From contig JAAXHZ010000289.1 in NCBI GenBank assembly GCA_012270625.1, forward strand, positions 1 through 5,226: DNA of 5,226 nucleotides, read 5' to 3'. A model generated the notes under the pieces. That model searched no databases and was not told the DNA's origin. It worked only from the letters and a program-made list of their open reading frames with translations. This document shows positions 1 through 5,056 of this stretch, piece after piece. Both the position numbers and the translations under genes were made by a program. Position 1 is the stretch's first letter. Each line of letters starts with the position of its first letter. The stretch comes from Dehalococcoidia bacterium (GTDB taxonomy: Bacteria > Chloroflexota > Dehalococcoidia > SAR202 > UBA11138).

Positions 1-1949
1 GAGCTTCCCTCGCCATAGTTGTCGTCACCGACTACGACCCACCTGATCCCCTTGGCTTTGTAGTCCCGCGCGACCGCTGAAACCGCAACTCCTTCTTCGC
101 CGGTCTCGATGTTCTTGGTCTTGCCAGCTTCCTCCGTGTAGGCGTTGATCGCTCCCATGAACATGTTGTCACTGAACTTGTCCAGATGACCCCGCAGGGA
201 GAGCCAGGGGCCCGCCGGTGAGATGTGATCCGTCGTACACTTGCCTGATACTTTCAGCAACACCGGGACCTGCTCGAAGTCCTCACCGTCCCACGCATCC
301 CAGGGCTGCATGATCTGAAGTCTCTGGGAGTCTGGCGACACCTCGACTGATATGTCGCTGCCATCTTCAGGAGGCGCGACGTAACTCGTCGCACCCCGGT
401 CGAACGCCTGCTCCGGCACCTCTGGAGCCGCAGCAGGCGGTTCGAGCTTGAATTTCGATCCGTCCGGAGCCGCGAGTTCGTCAGTGAGCGGATTGAACGA
501 CAGGCTGCCGGCTACTGCATACGCCGTGACGATCTCTGGACTCGCTATGAAATTCATCGTGGTCGGCGCGCCGTCGTTGCGTCGAGGGAAGTTTCTGTTG
601 TACGAGGTGACGATCGTGTTCGGAGCGGTGTTGGCCTCCCGCGATCTTCGCCACTGGCCAATGCAGGGGCCGCAGGCGTTGGCTAGCACCGTAGAGTCGA
701 TCTTGTGGAGCGAGTCCATCTGACCGTCCCTTTCGATGGTCGCTCGTACCTGCTCGGAACCCGGAGTCACCATGAACGGTACTGCCGACTTCATCCCGTG
801 CGCGGCGGCCTGCTCAGCGACGTCCGCTGCTCGACTCATGTCTTCGTACGACGAGTTCGTGCATGAGCCGATGAGCGCCGCGGATATGTCGTCTATAAAC
901 TCGTTCGACGAGTCGGCGACCTCTGCGGCCAGCTCCGAGATTGGACGCGCGCGATCCGGGGAGTGAGGCCCGACTACATGCGGCTCCAAAGTCGAGAGAT
1001 CTATCCTGACAACTTGGTCGAAGTAGCTGTCGGGATCGGCCTCGACCTCTGTGTCTGCCTTGAGCATATCCGTGAACCGATCGGCGACTTCCGCCAGTCC
1101 GGGCCTGTTGGTTGCCACCAGGTAGTCAGCCATACTCTTGTCGTATGGGAACATGGACGTCGTGGCGCCAAGCTCGGCACCCATGTTGGTAATCGTTGCC
1201 TTGCCAGTGCAGCTGATGCTGCTGGTTCCAGGGCCGATGTATTCGATGATGCTGTTTGTGCCGCCGGAGACGGTCAGAAGTCCCGCAAGTTTGAGAATTA
1301 CGTCCTTCGGAGCCGTCCAGCCGTTCAGTGCGCCAGTAAGAACAACGCCGATTCGTCTGGGCATCAGCACGTCCCAGGGCAGGCCAGCCATAACCTCCAC
1401 TGCGTCCGCTCCGCCAACGCCTACCGAGCAGGCTCCCAGACCGCCAGCGTTGGGAGTGTGTGAATCCGTGCCGATTATCAACTGTCCGGGAAATGCGTAG
1501 TTTTCTAGATTGACCTGATGGATTATCCCCGCGCCCGGCTCCCAGAATCCGACCCCGTAGCGCCCGGCCGCCGATCTTAAGAAGCCATAAACCTCGCCGT
1601 TTTCCGCCAGCGACTCTCGCAGATCTTGCACTCCTTCCTGGCGGGCCTGTACTAGATGGTCGCAGTGTACCGTGGTCGGAACCGCGACCTTGTCGCGAAG
1701 CGTCTGCATGAACTGCAGCATCGCTGTCTGACCCAGCACGTCTTGGAGTATGACCCTGTCCGGCCGTACACGAATGTAGGTCTCGCCCGGAACGATCTCC
1801 TGATTTTCTGGGTCGTCCAGGTGGGATAGAAGGACTTTCTCGGCCAGGCTCATCGGCCTGTTCAGCCGCTTGCGTACGATTGCCAATCGCTCAGACATTC
1901 GCTCATAGGTCTGCGTCGCGAATTCGGGCGTGGACTCTATTGTCACCAT
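1..1949 (-). CDS. Aconitate hydratase, mitochondrial type (partial, 3' end beyond the left edge)
   Basis: Catalyses citrate to isocitrate through cis-aconitate in the TCA cycle, using a [4Fe-4S] cluster; expected to be cytoplasmic. The window encodes 649 residues in one uninterrupted frame. Three cluster cysteines are visible: C363 in GSCTNS, and C426 and C429 in ACGPCIG. Their spacing (63, then 3) equals that of human ACO2 as I recall it (385/448/451). Other active-site landmarks are D97-H98 in HCDHL, D162-S163-H164 in DSHTPN, the arginines of SYNRNFPRRND, and R586 in WLSLRGHL, after CTTDHIS at about 571-577 in the swivel domain. The frame leaves the window just after YGEGS, where the family continues into the serine/arginine substrate loop, so about 110 C-terminal residues are missing. 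The close ACO2-like motifs separate it from the longer AcnA/IRP1 type and from AcnB. The ATG has an AGGAGG 8 nt upstream. It lies 166 nt downstream of the ferredoxin gene on the same strand. Confidence 0.96.
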   Translation of the reverse strand, partial: MVTIESTPEFATQTYERMSERLAIVRKRLNRPMSLAEKVLLSHLDDPENQEIVPGETYIRVRPDRVILQDVLGQTAMLQFMQTLRDKVAVPTTVHCDHLVQARQEGVQDLRESLAENGEVYGFLRSAAGRYGVGFWEPGAGIIHQVNLENYAFPGQLIIGTDSHTPNAGGLGACSVGVGGADAVEVMAGLPWDVLMPRRIGVVLTGALNGWTAPKDVILKLAGLLTVSGGTNSIIEYIGPGTSSISCTGKATITNMGAELGATTSMFPYDKSMADYLVATNRPGLAEVADRFTDMLKADTEVEADPDSYFDQVVRIDLSTLEPHVVGPHSPDRARPISELAAEVADSSNEFIDDISAALIGSCTNSSYEDMSRAADVAEQAAAHGMKSAVPFMVTPGSEQVRATIERDGQMDSLHKIDSTVLANACGPCIGQWRRSREANTAPNTIVTSYNRNFPRRNDGAPTTMNFIASPEIVTAYAVAGSLSFNPLTDELAAPDGSKFKLEPPAAAPEVPEQAFDRGATSYVAPPEDGSDISVEVSPDSQRLQIMQPWDAWDGEDFEQVPVLLKVSGKCTTDHISPAGPWLSLRGHLDKFSDNMFMGAINAYTEEAGKTKNIETGEEGVAVSAVARDYKAKGIRWVVVGDDNYGEGS

Positions 1950-1957
1950 GCTCAGGT

Positions 1958-1963
1958 CCTCCT
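1958..1963 (-). promoter_or_regulatory. Ribosome binding site of the aconitase gene
   Basis: A perfect AGGAGG on the minus strand lies 8 nt before the ATG at 1949. It supports this start, and no competing ATG with a better site lies nearby. Confidence 0.85.
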
Positions 1964-1974
1964 ATACGAAGAAC

Positions 1975-2008
1975 GACTGGCCCGCGCTCCGCTAGCGGGC
2001 GACAAGTC
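1975..2008 (-). repeat. Imperfect GC-rich hairpin in the aconitase leader
   Basis: On the minus strand, GACT and GCCCGC are mirrored by GCGGGC and AGTC, giving a 6-bp GC stem, an internal bulge (TGTC against C) and a 4-bp outer stem. It ends about 11 nt before the AGGAGG. No T tract follows, so it is not a clear intrinsic terminator of the ferredoxin unit. It could be a leader structure that affects translation or RNA stability, or simply a chance structure. Confidence 0.35.
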
Positions 2009-2033
2009 AGTCGGTTCAACTCGGCTCTTCCAA

Positions 2034-2062
2034 AGAATACCCCGCCTTATCCCTTCCAACAA
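2034..2062 (-). promoter_or_regulatory. Weak candidate promoter for the aconitase gene
   Basis: On the minus strand, TTGTTG (2057-2062) and TATTCT (2034-2039) are separated by 17 nt. Each box matches the sigma70 consensus only partly (3/6 and 4/6). If real, the transcript would start near 2027 and carry a leader of about 78 nt containing the hairpin at 1975-2008. Otherwise the aconitase is read through from the ferredoxin promoter. Confidence 0.22.
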
Positions 2063-2115
2063 GCCGTGGAACGGAGGGCAGGGTACTGCTGAGTCTCCTG
2101 GAGTAGTGGGAAGCC

Positions 2116-2370
2116 CTAGCGGGACATCCCGAAATACTCGTAGTTGATGTCGATGTAGTTGTCCCACTCAGGCGGCGTGTCATCCTCCGCGAAGATCGCG
2201 GTCACTGGGCAGACCGGCTCGCACGCCGCACAGTCTATGCACTCTTCGGGGTGGATGTAGAGCTGTCTGTCTTCTTCTTCGTCCAGACCGTAGATGCAGT
2301 CCACCGGGCAGACGTCCACACATGCCCCATCCTTAACGTCAACGCACGGCTCCGCGATGATGTAGGTCAT
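2116..2370 (-). CDS. 7Fe ferredoxin ([3Fe-4S]/[4Fe-4S])
   Basis: Small soluble electron carrier of 84 residues. The cysteine pattern is that of 7Fe ferredoxins (Thermus ferredoxin, mycobacterial FdxA, N-terminal part of Azotobacter FdI). C9, C17 and C54 should bind the [3Fe-4S] cluster; C21, C44, C47 and C50 should bind the [4Fe-4S] cluster; C25 is the extra conserved cysteine. Family landmarks are MTYIIAEPC at the N-terminus, CPVDCIY, and CIDCAACEPVCPV. The stretch between C25 and C44 is 18 residues, against about 14 in the relatives I recall; the extra part is acidic (LDEEED). The protein is compact like the Thermus form and lacks the longer tail of FdxA-type proteins. An upstream in-frame ATG at 2439 would give 107 residues but lies inside the -10 box, so the start at 2370 is preferred. 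An AGGAGG lies 11 nt upstream. The partner enzyme cannot be told from the sequence. Confidence 0.95.
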   Translation of the reverse strand: MTYIIAEPCVDVKDGACVDVCPVDCIYGLDEEEDRQLYIHPEECIDCAACEPVCPVTAIFAEDDTPPEWDNYIDINYEYFGMSR

Positions 2371-2381
2371 TCCCTTAATTG

Positions 2382-2387
2382 CCTCCT
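2382..2387 (-). promoter_or_regulatory. Ribosome binding site of the ferredoxin gene
   Basis: AGGAGG on the minus strand lies 11 nt before the ATG at 2370. The spacing is a little long, but the site decides the start: the upstream in-frame ATG at 2439 precedes the predicted transcription start. Confidence 0.7.
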
Positions 2388-2438
2388 GCCGAGGGTTCGT
2401 ATGCTCGCACCTGGGCGACCCTTGTGAAAGCCGCTCCA

Positions 2439-2467
2439 ATTATAGTCAGCATGAATTACCATTTCAA
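2439..2467 (-). promoter_or_regulatory. Sigma70-type promoter of the ferredoxin gene
   Basis: On the minus strand, TTGAAA (2462-2467) and a perfect TATAAT (2439-2444) are separated by exactly 17 nt. Transcription would begin near 2432, giving a 5' UTR of about 60 nt before the ATG at 2370. The match suggests strong, largely constitutive expression. It lies in the 129-nt gap after the SWIM gene, so the ferredoxin is transcribed independently of it. Confidence 0.82.
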
Positions 2468-2499
2468 CCGAGTTGCTGGGTGATACATCGGCGTGCCGA

Positions 2500-2931
2500 C
2501 TATCGCGGGACGGCCTGGTCGCAGAACGAATCTATGACGTCGGCCAATTTCGGGTCAGACTCGACCATGCGCATTACCAGTGCCTTGAGCTCCCTGGCAT
2601 CCAGCCTCGACAGTAGGTCTTCGATGGGCTGGCGCGGAGTGATCTGGTCTCTATCATGTATGAAGGTTAGCAGCACGGCCACGATGTGCTTGCAATAGCC
2701 TCCCCAGTCGTATGGACAAGTGCATGACGCGCTGAAGCTCTCCTCCTTGAATGTAATGCCAACGTGGTAAGGTAGGCACTCGCTGCCCTGCACCTCTGCA
2801 AACAGCTGGTTTCCCCGTTGAATTGCCGACTCGACCATTTCCCAATCGTAGTATTGCCTGCCGCGCTTAAAAGAGCTTTCAGTAACTTTCGTCAGGATGT
2901 CGCCTTCGGTAATGAGGAGGTCAGGTATCAT
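2500..2931 (-). CDS. Small SWIM zinc-finger protein
   Basis: A 143-residue protein with a single recognisable domain, a SWIM zinc finger of the form CxCx7CxH: C70, C72, C80 and H82 in CTCPYDWGGYCKH. The segment before it (about 8-66) follows the usual pattern for such proteins, with an FKRGRQYY motif and a short beta-rich stretch. The region after it (about 83-137) looks helical and charged. In general SWIM domains bind zinc and are linked to DNA or protein contacts; the role of this short stand-alone form is unknown to me. There is no helicase or transposase domain in this reading frame, and it is much shorter than SWIM-containing SNF2 helicases. The ATG is preceded by GGAGGAG at 4-6 nt spacing. 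It starts 35 nt after the stop of the CoA transferase gene with no promoter visible between them, so co-transcription is likely; a functional link is not shown. Confidence 0.88.
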   Translation of the reverse strand: MIPDLLITEGDILTKVTESSFKRGRQYYDWEMVESAIQRGNQLFAEVQGSECLPYHVGITFKEESFSASCTCPYDWGGYCKHIVAVLLTFIHDRDQITPRQPIEDLLSRLDARELKALVMRMVESDPKLADVIDSFCDQAVPR

Positions 2932-2935
2932 GTTG

Positions 2936-2942
2936 CTCCTCC
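2936..2942 (-). promoter_or_regulatory. Ribosome binding site of the SWIM protein gene
   Basis: GGAGGAG on the minus strand lies just before the ATG at 2931. It fixes that start and fits translation from a transcript shared with the upstream CoA transferase gene. Confidence 0.75.
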
Positions 2943-2952
2943 ATGACTGATA

Positions 2953-2968
2953 AAGCCATTCATGGCTT
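2953..2968 (-). repeat. Perfect 7-bp hairpin over the CoA transferase stop codon
   Basis: On the minus strand, AAGCCAT and ATGGCTT form a perfect 7-bp stem around a 2-nt loop (or 6 bp around 4 nt). It overlaps the TAA stop at 2967-2969. Only a short TTTAT run follows, so it is at most a leaky terminator or a processing/stability element between the two genes. Confidence 0.4.
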
Positions 2969-4238
2969 AGCGAATTGCGCCACTCTCCTTCAGCCCTGCG
3001 ATCTCCTCATCACTGTAGCCCATAGCTCTGAGTATCTCGTCAGTGTGCTCACCGAGAGCAGGCGACGCGCTCCGCGCCTCAAGAGGCGTCTCGCTCATCT
3101 GGATCATCGGCCCTACCATTGTGACCGGGCCGGCCAGAGAGTGATCGAGGTCCACTGCCAGCCCATTGGCTTTGATCTGTTCGTCTTGCAGCAGCTCTTG
3201 GATGTAGCGCACAGGTCCCGCGGGCACTCCCACCGAGTCGAAAACATCAAGCCACTCCTCGACCGTCTTCTCAAGAAAGAGCTCCTCAGCCCGCTGCACT
3301 AGTTCGTCGCTCAGGTCGAGCACCTGGGGAGACATGGGATCGTATCCGGGCTGGAATCTGGGATCATCGATCTCCAGCACATCGGCGACCCGCTTCCGCA
3401 GCCTGTCACTCAGACATGCGACTGCCAGCGTTCCGTCCTTGGCCTGGTAGGTGCGGTAGTAGATGTTTCCCCTTCGGAATGGATTCATCATCTGCTGGTG
3501 CTGCTCATCGATCTCCTCATACGATGCGCCGGACTCGCGCATCGCCTCGAGCACTGCCAGGAATGAGTCTCTGTTCTCTCGATCGATCGCCTCGACCTCC
3601 ATGAACCCCCCGGTCTGAACGGCCAGCCCGGAGGCAAGCAGGCTAGTGTCCACTCGCTGTCCCTGTCCGGTGCGCTCTCTGTAGAACAGCGCCGCGCACA
3701 CTCCCCAGGCGATGGCTATTCCCGTGGAGTAGTCCGCGACCGCCGTCGAGGTGATGAGCTGTGGAACTCCGTCTCTGATCTTGCCCTCAGCCGCCATCAG
3801 GCCGGTCATCGCCTGGATAATCAGGTCATACCCTGGCCGATACGAGTCCGGCCCACTCCTCCCGAACGCCGTGTTGTCACAGTAGATGAGCCGCGGATTG
3901 ATGCTGGACAGAGTCTCGTAGTCTATGCCCAGGTTCGCGGGCACGTCGGGTCTAGCGTTGACGATGACCACATCTATCTCTGGCATCATGTCATAGACGA
4001 TCCTGATCGCCCCCTTCCTGGTGAGGTCCAGCGGCAGGCTGCGCTTGCCCCGATTAAGGGACATGTATGTCTTCGATTCGCCCGGGATGAACTGGAGAGC
4101 CAGCCTCCAGGGTTCTCCCTCTATCGGCTCGACCTTGATAACGTCCGCGCCCATGTCGGCCAGCAGCATCCCGCCGAACGGCCCGGCGATGATCTGCGTG
4201 AATTCGAGGATTTTGATACCGTCGAGCGGGCCAGGCAT
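2967..4238 (-). CDS. CaiB/BaiF family (class III) CoA transferase
   Basis: Full-length protein of 423 residues, typical for the family, expected to move CoA between carboxylic acids through an enzyme-bound aspartyl-CoA thioester. Family landmarks appear in order: PLDGIKILEFTQIIAGPFGG at the N-terminus, ADMGADVIKVEP (about 27-38), LNRGKRSLPLDL (61-72), FGRSGP (125-130), GYDLIIQAMTGLM (136-148), the catalytic aspartate D169 in VADYSTG, RTGQGQRVDTSLL (189-201), and GVPAGPV near 337-343. D169 aligns with the nucleophile of formyl-CoA transferase. The acyl substrate cannot be told from the sequence: these enzymes act on formyl/oxalyl, carnitine, succinyl, mesaconyl, aryl-succinyl and other CoA pairs, and no catabolic gene lies beside it. 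The start has GAGGAG 5 nt upstream. The SWIM gene follows at 35 nt and is probably in the same unit. A 101-nt spacer with an inverted repeat separates it from the antitoxin gene upstream. Confidence 0.95.
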   Translation of the reverse strand: MPGPLDGIKILEFTQIIAGPFGGMLLADMGADVIKVEPIEGEPWRLALQFIPGESKTYMSLNRGKRSLPLDLTRKGAIRIVYDMMPEIDVVIVNARPDVPANLGIDYETLSSINPRLIYCDNTAFGRSGPDSYRPGYDLIIQAMTGLMAAEGKIRDGVPQLITSTAVADYSTGIAIAWGVCAALFYRERTGQGQRVDTSLLASGLAVQTGGFMEVEAIDRENRDSFLAVLEAMRESGASYEEIDEQHQQMMNPFRRGNIYYRTYQAKDGTLAVACLSDRLRKRVADVLEIDDPRFQPGYDPMSPQVLDLSDELVQRAEELFLEKTVEEWLDVFDSVGVPAGPVRYIQELLQDEQIKANGLAVDLDHSLAGPVTMVGPMIQMSETPLEARSASPALGEHTDEILRAMGYSDEEIAGLKESGAIR

Positions 4239-4243
4239 GTGGT

Positions 4244-4249
4244 CTCCTC
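4244..4249 (-). promoter_or_regulatory. Ribosome binding site of the CoA transferase gene
   Basis: GAGGAG on the minus strand ends 5 nt before the ATG at 4238. Its first G is also the last base of one arm of the inverted repeat at 4249-4332. Confidence 0.8.
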
Positions 4250-4332
4250 GCGCTTGTGGGATCGTGATTTATACTTCTTCGGGTGTAAGCGCAGGATGGT
4301 TTCAAGGGACGAGGTCTATACCCACAAGAGCG
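4249..4332. repeat. Interrupted inverted repeat in the antitoxin-CoA transferase spacer
   Basis: The arms are 4249-4260 (plus strand CGCGCTTGTGGG) and 4321-4332 (CCCACAAGAGCG). They are complementary at 11 of 12 positions with an uninterrupted 8-bp core, separated by 60 nt. In a transcript reading through from the antitoxin gene, the arms could pair and touch the CoA transferase ribosome binding site. As DNA it could be a pair of operator half-sites or the ends of a very small inserted element. GTCTC occurs close to both outer ends (4242-4246 and 4332-4336), but not in exact target-duplication positions. Confidence 0.5.
4268..4273 (-). promoter_or_regulatory. Candidate -10 box for the CoA transferase gene
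   Basis: TATAAA on the minus strand would start transcription near 4261, about 23 nt before the ATG. No good -35 lies at 16-18 nt; the nearest TTGAAA is 26 nt upstream, which is too far for an ordinary sigma70 promoter. The call rests on the -10 box and its position alone. Confidence 0.3.
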
Positions 4333-4339
4333 TCTCATG

Positions 4340-4594
4340 TTAGCGGTACACTTCGTCACGTCTCCCGATCCTTACCAAGTCAAGCTCTTTCCTTACGTTA
4401 GCTGGGGTATGTATCTGTTCCTCACCCGAGCGAATACGTTCGAGAACATCTATAGCAAGGTAGTAGTCTTCAACATCATCGAGACCACGTTCGACAATCT
4501 CCCGCAGATAGAAATCCTTAGCTCGCCGGGTCTGTGATGCCAGCATCTCAAGCCGTTGTTCGGCCTCGGGTGACAGTCGAATCAAAGTTGCCAT
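4340..4594 (-). CDS. RelB/ribbon-helix-helix type antitoxin, without an adjacent toxin
   Basis: An 84-residue protein resembling RelB-family antitoxins of the CopG/ribbon-helix-helix type. The N-terminal strand TLIRLSPEAEQRLEMLA (about 3-19) is the DNA-binding beta strand with its first helix. It is followed by FYLREIVERGLDDVEDYYLA (28-47), a hallmark of these antitoxins, and by a C-terminal part (ERIRSGEEQIHTPANVRKEL) that in relatives wraps the toxin. Length is normal. The last dozen residues (VRIGRRDEVYR) are basic and unlike the short acidic tail I would expect, so the 3' end may be altered. The partner RelE/ParE toxin normally starts at or overlapping the antitoxin stop. Here the next 101 nt hold no such reading frame and the next gene is the CoA transferase. 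It may be an orphan regulator or a relic. The ATG has AGAGGA 7 nt upstream. Confidence 0.85.
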   Translation of the reverse strand: MATLIRLSPEAEQRLEMLASQTRRAKDFYLREIVERGLDDVEDYYLAIDVLERIRSGEEQIHTPANVRKELDLVRIGRRDEVYR

Positions 4595-4601
4595 CTCACT
4601 G

Positions 4602-4607
4602 TCCTCT
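4602..4607 (-). promoter_or_regulatory. Ribosome binding site of the antitoxin gene
   Basis: AGAGGA on the minus strand lies 7 nt before the ATG at 4594, supporting that start and translation of the antitoxin even though no toxin gene is present. Confidence 0.6.
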
Positions 4608-4643
4608 GCTGTTGTTGTGATAGGTGTATTCTCGATCTCAAGT

Positions 4644-4649
4644 ATTGTA
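4644..4649 (-). promoter_or_regulatory. Candidate -10 box for the antitoxin gene
   Basis: TACAAT (5/6 to consensus) on the minus strand would start transcription near 4637, leaving a leader of about 43 nt. No recognisable -35 lies at the right distance. Antitoxins of this type usually bind their own promoter, but I see no clear palindrome here. Confidence 0.25.
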
Positions 4650-4704
4650 CGACAGAAAAGTCCCCGGCGCGTTGCCAGAGACTCTTTGATGGTCTAGCCG
4701 CAGT

Positions 4705-4754
4705 GTTGAGACTCGAACGTCCGACATTTGGGTCATGAGGACGACGGGCCGGCA
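4705..4754 (-). pseudogene. Degraded tRNA-Met(CAT)-like remnant
   Basis: This stretch aligns without gaps to the intact tRNA-fMet 156 nt away, in the same orientation. I count 35 of 50 matching bases overall and 26 of 31 in the core 4710-4740, which covers the anticodon loop, the variable region and the start of the T arm. The CAT anticodon and the GTTCGAGTC T-loop are kept. The anticodon stem and T stem no longer pair and the acceptor stem is not recognisable, so it cannot fold as a functional tRNA. It probably derives from a duplicated Met-type tRNA or an old recombination at this locus. The rest of the spacer 4595-4805 holds nothing else I can identify beyond the antitoxin start signals. 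Confidence 0.5.
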
Positions 4755-4805
4755 CTATGAAAACAACACCCGCTCGATCGTGTCTCTTTGAATCACCTCA
4801 TTACG

Positions 4806-4842
4806 GCAAAAACGCCAACTGGACTAACTCCAGCTGGCGTTT
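4806..4842 (-). terminator. Intrinsic terminator of the tRNA-fMet gene
   Basis: On the minus strand a 14-bp stem (4829-4842 with 4810-4823, one G-U wobble, otherwise perfect) closes a 5-nt loop and runs into TTTTT. It starts 8 nt after the tRNA CCA end. Read on the plus strand the same structure has an A-C mismatch and a poorer T run, so it acts mainly on the tRNA transcript. Confidence 0.9.
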
Positions 4843-4850
4843 GTGATTTC

Positions 4851-4925
<75 letters not shown>

Positions 4926-4965
4926 CCGATGTGGGCGTTTTGGTCTATTGACCGACTACAGTTGA

Positions 4966-4994
4966 ACTCTAGCCCGAAAATAGGCTTCTGTCAA
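4966..4994 (-). promoter_or_regulatory. Sigma70-type promoter of tRNA-fMet
   Basis: On the minus strand a perfect TTGACA (4989-4994) and TAGAGT (4966-4971) are separated by 17 nt. Transcription would begin near 4959, leaving a leader of about 34 nt for RNase P to remove at 4925. It lies in the spacer after the 23S gene, which otherwise shows only a 7-bp tandem pair (TCCCGAA twice, 5001-5014). Confidence 0.82.
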
Positions 4995-5056
4995 CTCGAT
5001 TCCCGAATCCCGAACCCTTAGTGATATATGTTGCAATCGCAGATGAGCCCAAATGT

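Noticed and set aside
448..1500. Several plus-strand frames of 76 to 166 codons
   Set aside because: All lie antisense to the aconitase coding sequence, whose motifs are unmistakable, and their products show no recognisable family.
2371..2439. A 23-residue N-terminal extension of the ferredoxin from an upstream ATG
   Set aside because: That ATG overlaps the -10 box and lies upstream of the predicted transcript start; related proteins begin at MTYIIAEPC.
2488..2499. Short inverted repeat TCGGCGTGCCGA just after the SWIM stop codon
   Set aside because: Only 5 bp with a 2-nt loop and no T tract on the minus strand, so it is not convincing as a terminator.
2921..2944. A 7-codon frame (MEEQHDT) overlapping the SWIM start
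   Set aside because: It has no ribosome binding site of its own and contains that of the SWIM gene; it is most likely a chance ATG in the GGAGGAG region.
2943..3302. Plus-strand frame of 119 codons
   Set aside because: It is antisense to the 3' part of the CoA transferase gene and has no family features or ribosome binding site.
4054..4359. A possible toxin gene overlapping the end of the antitoxin on the minus strand (101 codons)
   Set aside because: Most of it is an out-of-frame reading of the CoA transferase N-terminus; the product shows no RelE/ParE features.
5001..5014. Tandem TCCCGAA pair as a possible repeat element
   Set aside because: Two copies of a 7-mer are too short to separate from chance, and nothing else marks a repeat array.
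4926..5056. A 5S rRNA gene in the 23S-tRNA spacer
   Set aside because: None of the conserved 5S blocks is present on either strand, and at about 130 nt the spacer is largely taken up by the tRNA promoter and leader.
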